A DNA stretch of 64,000 bases, taken from NCBI GenBank assembly GCA_025617745.1, contig CM046868.1, forward strand, positions 20,092,615 to 20,156,614. The letters are read 5' to 3'. The position numbers and the translations under genes were made by a program. The notes beneath the pieces are model-generated. The model worked only from the letters and a program-made list of their open reading frames with translations. It searched no databases and was not told the DNA's origin. Positions 60,584 through 64,000 of this stretch are shown here, in pieces; position 1 is the stretch's first letter; each line of letters begins with the position of its first letter. Source of the stretch: Heliocidaris erythrogramma. Its lineage: Eukaryota > Echinodermata > Echinoidea > Camarodonta > Echinometridae.

Positions 60584-63500
60584 GTAAGCCCTCCCAGACA
60601 CACCCAAGCCTCAATTTATCGAAAGAAACAAGCTCTAGTTGTCGTAGGCTAGGTTTACTTGGATTAGGAATAAGGCTTTGTCATCTATCAAACATATGAT
60701 AATGAAAACCATAACAAAATTGGTCTTTGTAGAAAAGGTATTGGATCCGAGAAAATTGGTGCTGACGGCTAATCAGCACGATATATTTTCTACATAGGCC
60801 GTTTTTGCTTTTATTGTTCTCATATGATTGATATGTTACCAGTCCTCCAGAATTGAAGTTGAATATGGTCTTGTAACATTCAGTCTGTAGTTCTCAATGG
60901 CAGCCACGTGCCAGATCTGACATGTCAAACATATCAAGTAAAGAAAATAACTGAAGAAGTGGACTAGCAACCCACTATAGTTATCCAAAATGGACTCATG
61001 TTGGCAACCAAGGTAGACCTGTGATCATGATGATACTCAGTGTCACATAATTTCATGTCTTTATATCTGACTTGACAAATTGACCACTGCTCTACTGGTT
61101 GCACGTCCTAGAAATCAGTCTAACTTCATGAAACTTTTCTTTAGTGGGATTAAGGCCGATTTATAGACTAGACTGGAAAATATGTTACAAGATCTTATTG
61201 TTTAATTGAATAATTTATTATGTTCTGGACTTTCAATGAGGATAGAAGATGTTTGATTGAATGCCATAAAGCATGCAATGACTTGCTTAGATATCCAACT
61301 GATTATTCTAATCCAAACCAGAACTAATACACCCTGAAAATTTGGAAGAATATAGAGAAGTGCTTCTCGGTTTGCAGTGCCAAAAGAAAATTAATTCCTC
61401 AGTATCAAAACGAAATATAATGGATGATATGAAGAATCTGATCAAGGCTCTGTCTTAGAAGGAGGTTGTGATTGATCCAGATTGATCTCAAGTCGACCAA
61501 TCAGTTGCAAACCTACAAACTTCTATCTCTTTAGTACAGAGTTGTGATTGATATCAAGTTGTGATCAATTTGAATCAATTGTAACCTCTTTAGAAGGGTC
61601 CTAAGCATGAGAATGACTACAGTCCTGTGATCATTTTGTTTAAATTGATCTGTTGAAATGACATGTATTGCATGTGCATGATGTAAACTGCATGGTCCTT
61701 TTGTTTCTTCACAGAATTATTTTTTTTTCAGTTTATATTGATATGTATTGTTTTCTTGTATCATGATAATTTCAATGTATATTCTGAGTGTGTGTATTTG
61801 TGAAATGAATTACAGATGTGAATGTTTGTTTTTGTTCAATATGATTTATAAGTGACTTTTTAATGAACTTGAAATTATCTGTTTTCTAGATGTGTGTGAT
61901 CGTGGTTAAAAACTGGTTATGCTTGGTTGGTTACTTATTTCTCCCCTCTAGCTATGATAATGTCATTAAAACTCAGTAGGGGTTATGACAATTTCATTGG
62001 TTTTTGCTTTAGTAGGTGTCATTCAGTTGCAATATTCTTATTCTTTGTGTTAATGATCTAAAGAGGCCGACATATCCAGCTCTGACTTTTTTTTTCTTGT
62101 AAGATATGTAACATGTTACAGTACATGTCATCACTACCATGTAACAAAAGATCATAACAAGTCGACTTCATTTCAAATACAGCCAAATGACTGCAAGTAT
62201 TTCTCCTAACAAGAACAAATTTAAAAACTGAAGAAAAAAACAAAGTTTGTGAAAAGAGTCAAAAGACAATTATTTCATAGAAAAATTATTATTTTGAATT
62301 TTATACATTGATTTCTGTTCACATTACTGCATGCAGTATACATGTACATACTATGAAATATATGTGAAATTTTCTTATGCACCCTTTCTCCATTAAATGT
62401 ATAGTATAGTATAAGTTTTTTTTTCTTGTAAGAATGGGCATGATAGTGATATACTAGTCTGAGTCTTCATATTCAGTTTCACTTTCACACATAAACAACA
62501 AATTAAACAAAAATTTGATTATTTTTTCAAACAAACCTCATTGTGGATGTTTTCAATCTAACTCAGCCATTTTACAAGGTAAGAAATGTTGCCTGCATGC
62601 ACAAGAGTTAAATGTGTTATTTGTATTTAAGGTTGTGTCTACAGGTCTTTTTAAATTGTTATGTGGAACTGGGAAGGGGGATGGGGTGTTTGTATTTCAT
62701 AGAGGTTACCAGTTTTTGTAAGATGGTGGGCAATGTTGGGGCAAATTGTTTTGTATGGGCATATTGCTGCAAAGATATGATATAAGGTTTGAAATATGAC
62801 ATGTAAAAGTAGGTAATGTAGACAACATGTATGGGTATGAGAATCAAATGTTTTTTTGAGGTTTCAATGTAATCACATTGAAACCTCCAACAAACATTTG
62901 AGTGGTGCTGGATAGAATGTATACAATGTTGAAGGATGATTCTTTGTTTAATGTTGATGTTGTGCAATGATGAATGATGGTAGAGAACAGAGAGCTGGAA
63001 TTTAAGATCGGTTACAAAGTTAATGAGCATGCTATTACATGTTGATGTCACTCTCCATCCCATAACAGATTGAGAGTATATAAATGATTTTAACCACTAA
63101 CACAATCTGATTTCCCATTCTCTCCCACTGTCCCTTATGCATGCCTGCCCGCCCATCCATTCCTCTCCACATACCAACCCCCATCATCCATTGGGGCTTT
63201 GATTGCTCCCACATGCAACCAATTCGTCTTTGGTTGCCATGGTGATTATGCTCCTACCTCCTCGCATGCAATGTTTTGGAATAATGTTGTGTGAGCAGCA
63301 AAGATGGGTTGAAAAGCCAATGCTGACTTGTGATGAGTTCCTGGATGTCTTCTACCAAAACCAATCTAAAAGGATGCTGGAATGTCTTCATCTGATTCAG
63401 GTATTTTATCATCATCTCACCTCTCTCTCTCTCTCCTGCAGCTTCCTCGAGTCTCGCTGGTCTTTTGCTGGACATACAGCTTTCCTTTCTCTACTTAAAA

Positions 63501-64000
63501 TATAGATGTAACTCTGTATCTTTTATCAATATCTTCCCTTTCTCTTCTAAACAAAAATAGATGTAATTTGGTGTTTTGATTACTTTCTTTCCCTTTTCTT
63601 CTAAAAAATATATTATTTAGTGTTCTGATCAATCTTTCTTGCTTTCACCCTCTTTTTCATTATTTGGGGGATTAATTTGATATTTTTTCTCATAACATTC
63701 ATTTGGTCTTTTGGTATAACTTTTTTCATGTGTTGATTTCTTACAATTGCAATTCTCTCCTTTAATCATATTTTTATGTGGTCTCTGCCTAAACCAAAAG
63801 GGGAAGAATAGGAAAATCTTATTCAAGGTAGACTGAAATATGAAAATTTGTGCAAAAGGATTCCATTCATTTTTTTTCCCTAAAAAGTGCAATCTTGGAT
63901 ATGTGTATCTTCTTTAATTGGGGCTCTGAATCATACACTTAACCATATTGTTTAACTCAGTGACAGATGAATATTCTTATGGCCTTTAAATCCCATTCCT
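60584..64000 (+). other. Start of the next FGFR intron (incomplete)
   Basis: I looked for a phase-0 exon with a DxGxYxC Ig ending or a membrane segment and found none to the window edge. It contains a perfect 13 bp stem-loop at 62858-62887, a CT tract near 63421-63434 and otherwise AT-rich sequence. An open frame at 63203-63505 has no recognisable domain. Confidence 0.7.
62858..62887. repeat. Perfect 13 bp stem-loop
   Basis: GAGGTTTCAATGT, 4 bp loop AATC, ACATTGAAACCTC. Symmetry continues imperfectly outward (TGTTT... / ...AAACA). Confidence 0.8.

Noticed and set aside
63203..63505. Open frame ending near a CAG|GTATTT donor-like site, considered as the next FGFR exon
   Set aside because: It lacks the Ig3 second cysteine motif (DxGxYxC) and any hydrophobic membrane segment, and no suitable phase-0 acceptor is evident.

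Overview
The window is eukaryotic, AT-rich, intron-rich animal DNA. Many features point to a marine deuterostome, most likely a sea urchin: a DIRS-type tyrosine-recombinase retrotransposon, many long C/G homopolymer runs, numerous short foldback elements, frequent TACATGTA-like words, and a single large-intron receptor gene. Organism assignment is an inference from this texture plus the receptor architecture; I cannot confirm it without a search.

The only host gene I can support lies on the + strand. It is the 5' part of a fibroblast growth factor receptor (FGFR). Seven exons join in consistent reading frame: signal peptide exon (coding from 14575, ends 14731), two exons that together form one fibronectin type III (FN3) domain (28711-28842 and 36479-36643), Ig1 (56736-57023), acid-rich linker plus first half of Ig2 (59153-59418), second half of Ig2 (59777-59900), and the first half of Ig3 (60396-60583). 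Introns are about 14.0, 7.6, 20.1, 2.1, 0.36 and 0.5 kb. The encoded 440 residues stop in the middle of Ig3. The rest of Ig3, the transmembrane segment and the kinase must lie beyond position 64000. The unusual point is the FN3 domain ahead of Ig1, which vertebrate FGFRs do not have.

Region by region: 1-14221 is non-coding upstream or first-intron DNA with microsatellites and a 318 bp foldback element. 14222-14731 holds a 5' leader and the signal peptide. 14732-28710 is intron 1, with two clear foldback elements (20446-21006, 22535-22789). 28843-36478 is intron 2, four fifths of which is one 6.2 kb DIRS-like element (29747-35952). That element has inverted terminal repeats, gag-like, reverse transcriptase/RNase H and tyrosine recombinase remnants, and the internal region complementary to both ends that is diagnostic of DIRS. 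It is decayed by stops, frameshifts and a 222 bp tandem duplication in the RT. 36644-56735 is intron 3, with a pogo-like non-autonomous element, simple repeats and another foldback. 57024-59152 is intron 4, with a dead LINE reverse transcriptase. 60584-64000 is the start of the next intron, where I see no exon.

No rRNA, tRNA, CRISPR or prokaryotic-type operon is present. Most open frames in the window are chance or repeat-derived. The sequence features that best repay attention are the FN3-bearing FGFR, the DIRS element with its circle-junction signature splitting the FN3-coding exons, and an array of nuclear-receptor-like AGGTCA half-sites directly upstream of the second FN3 exon.
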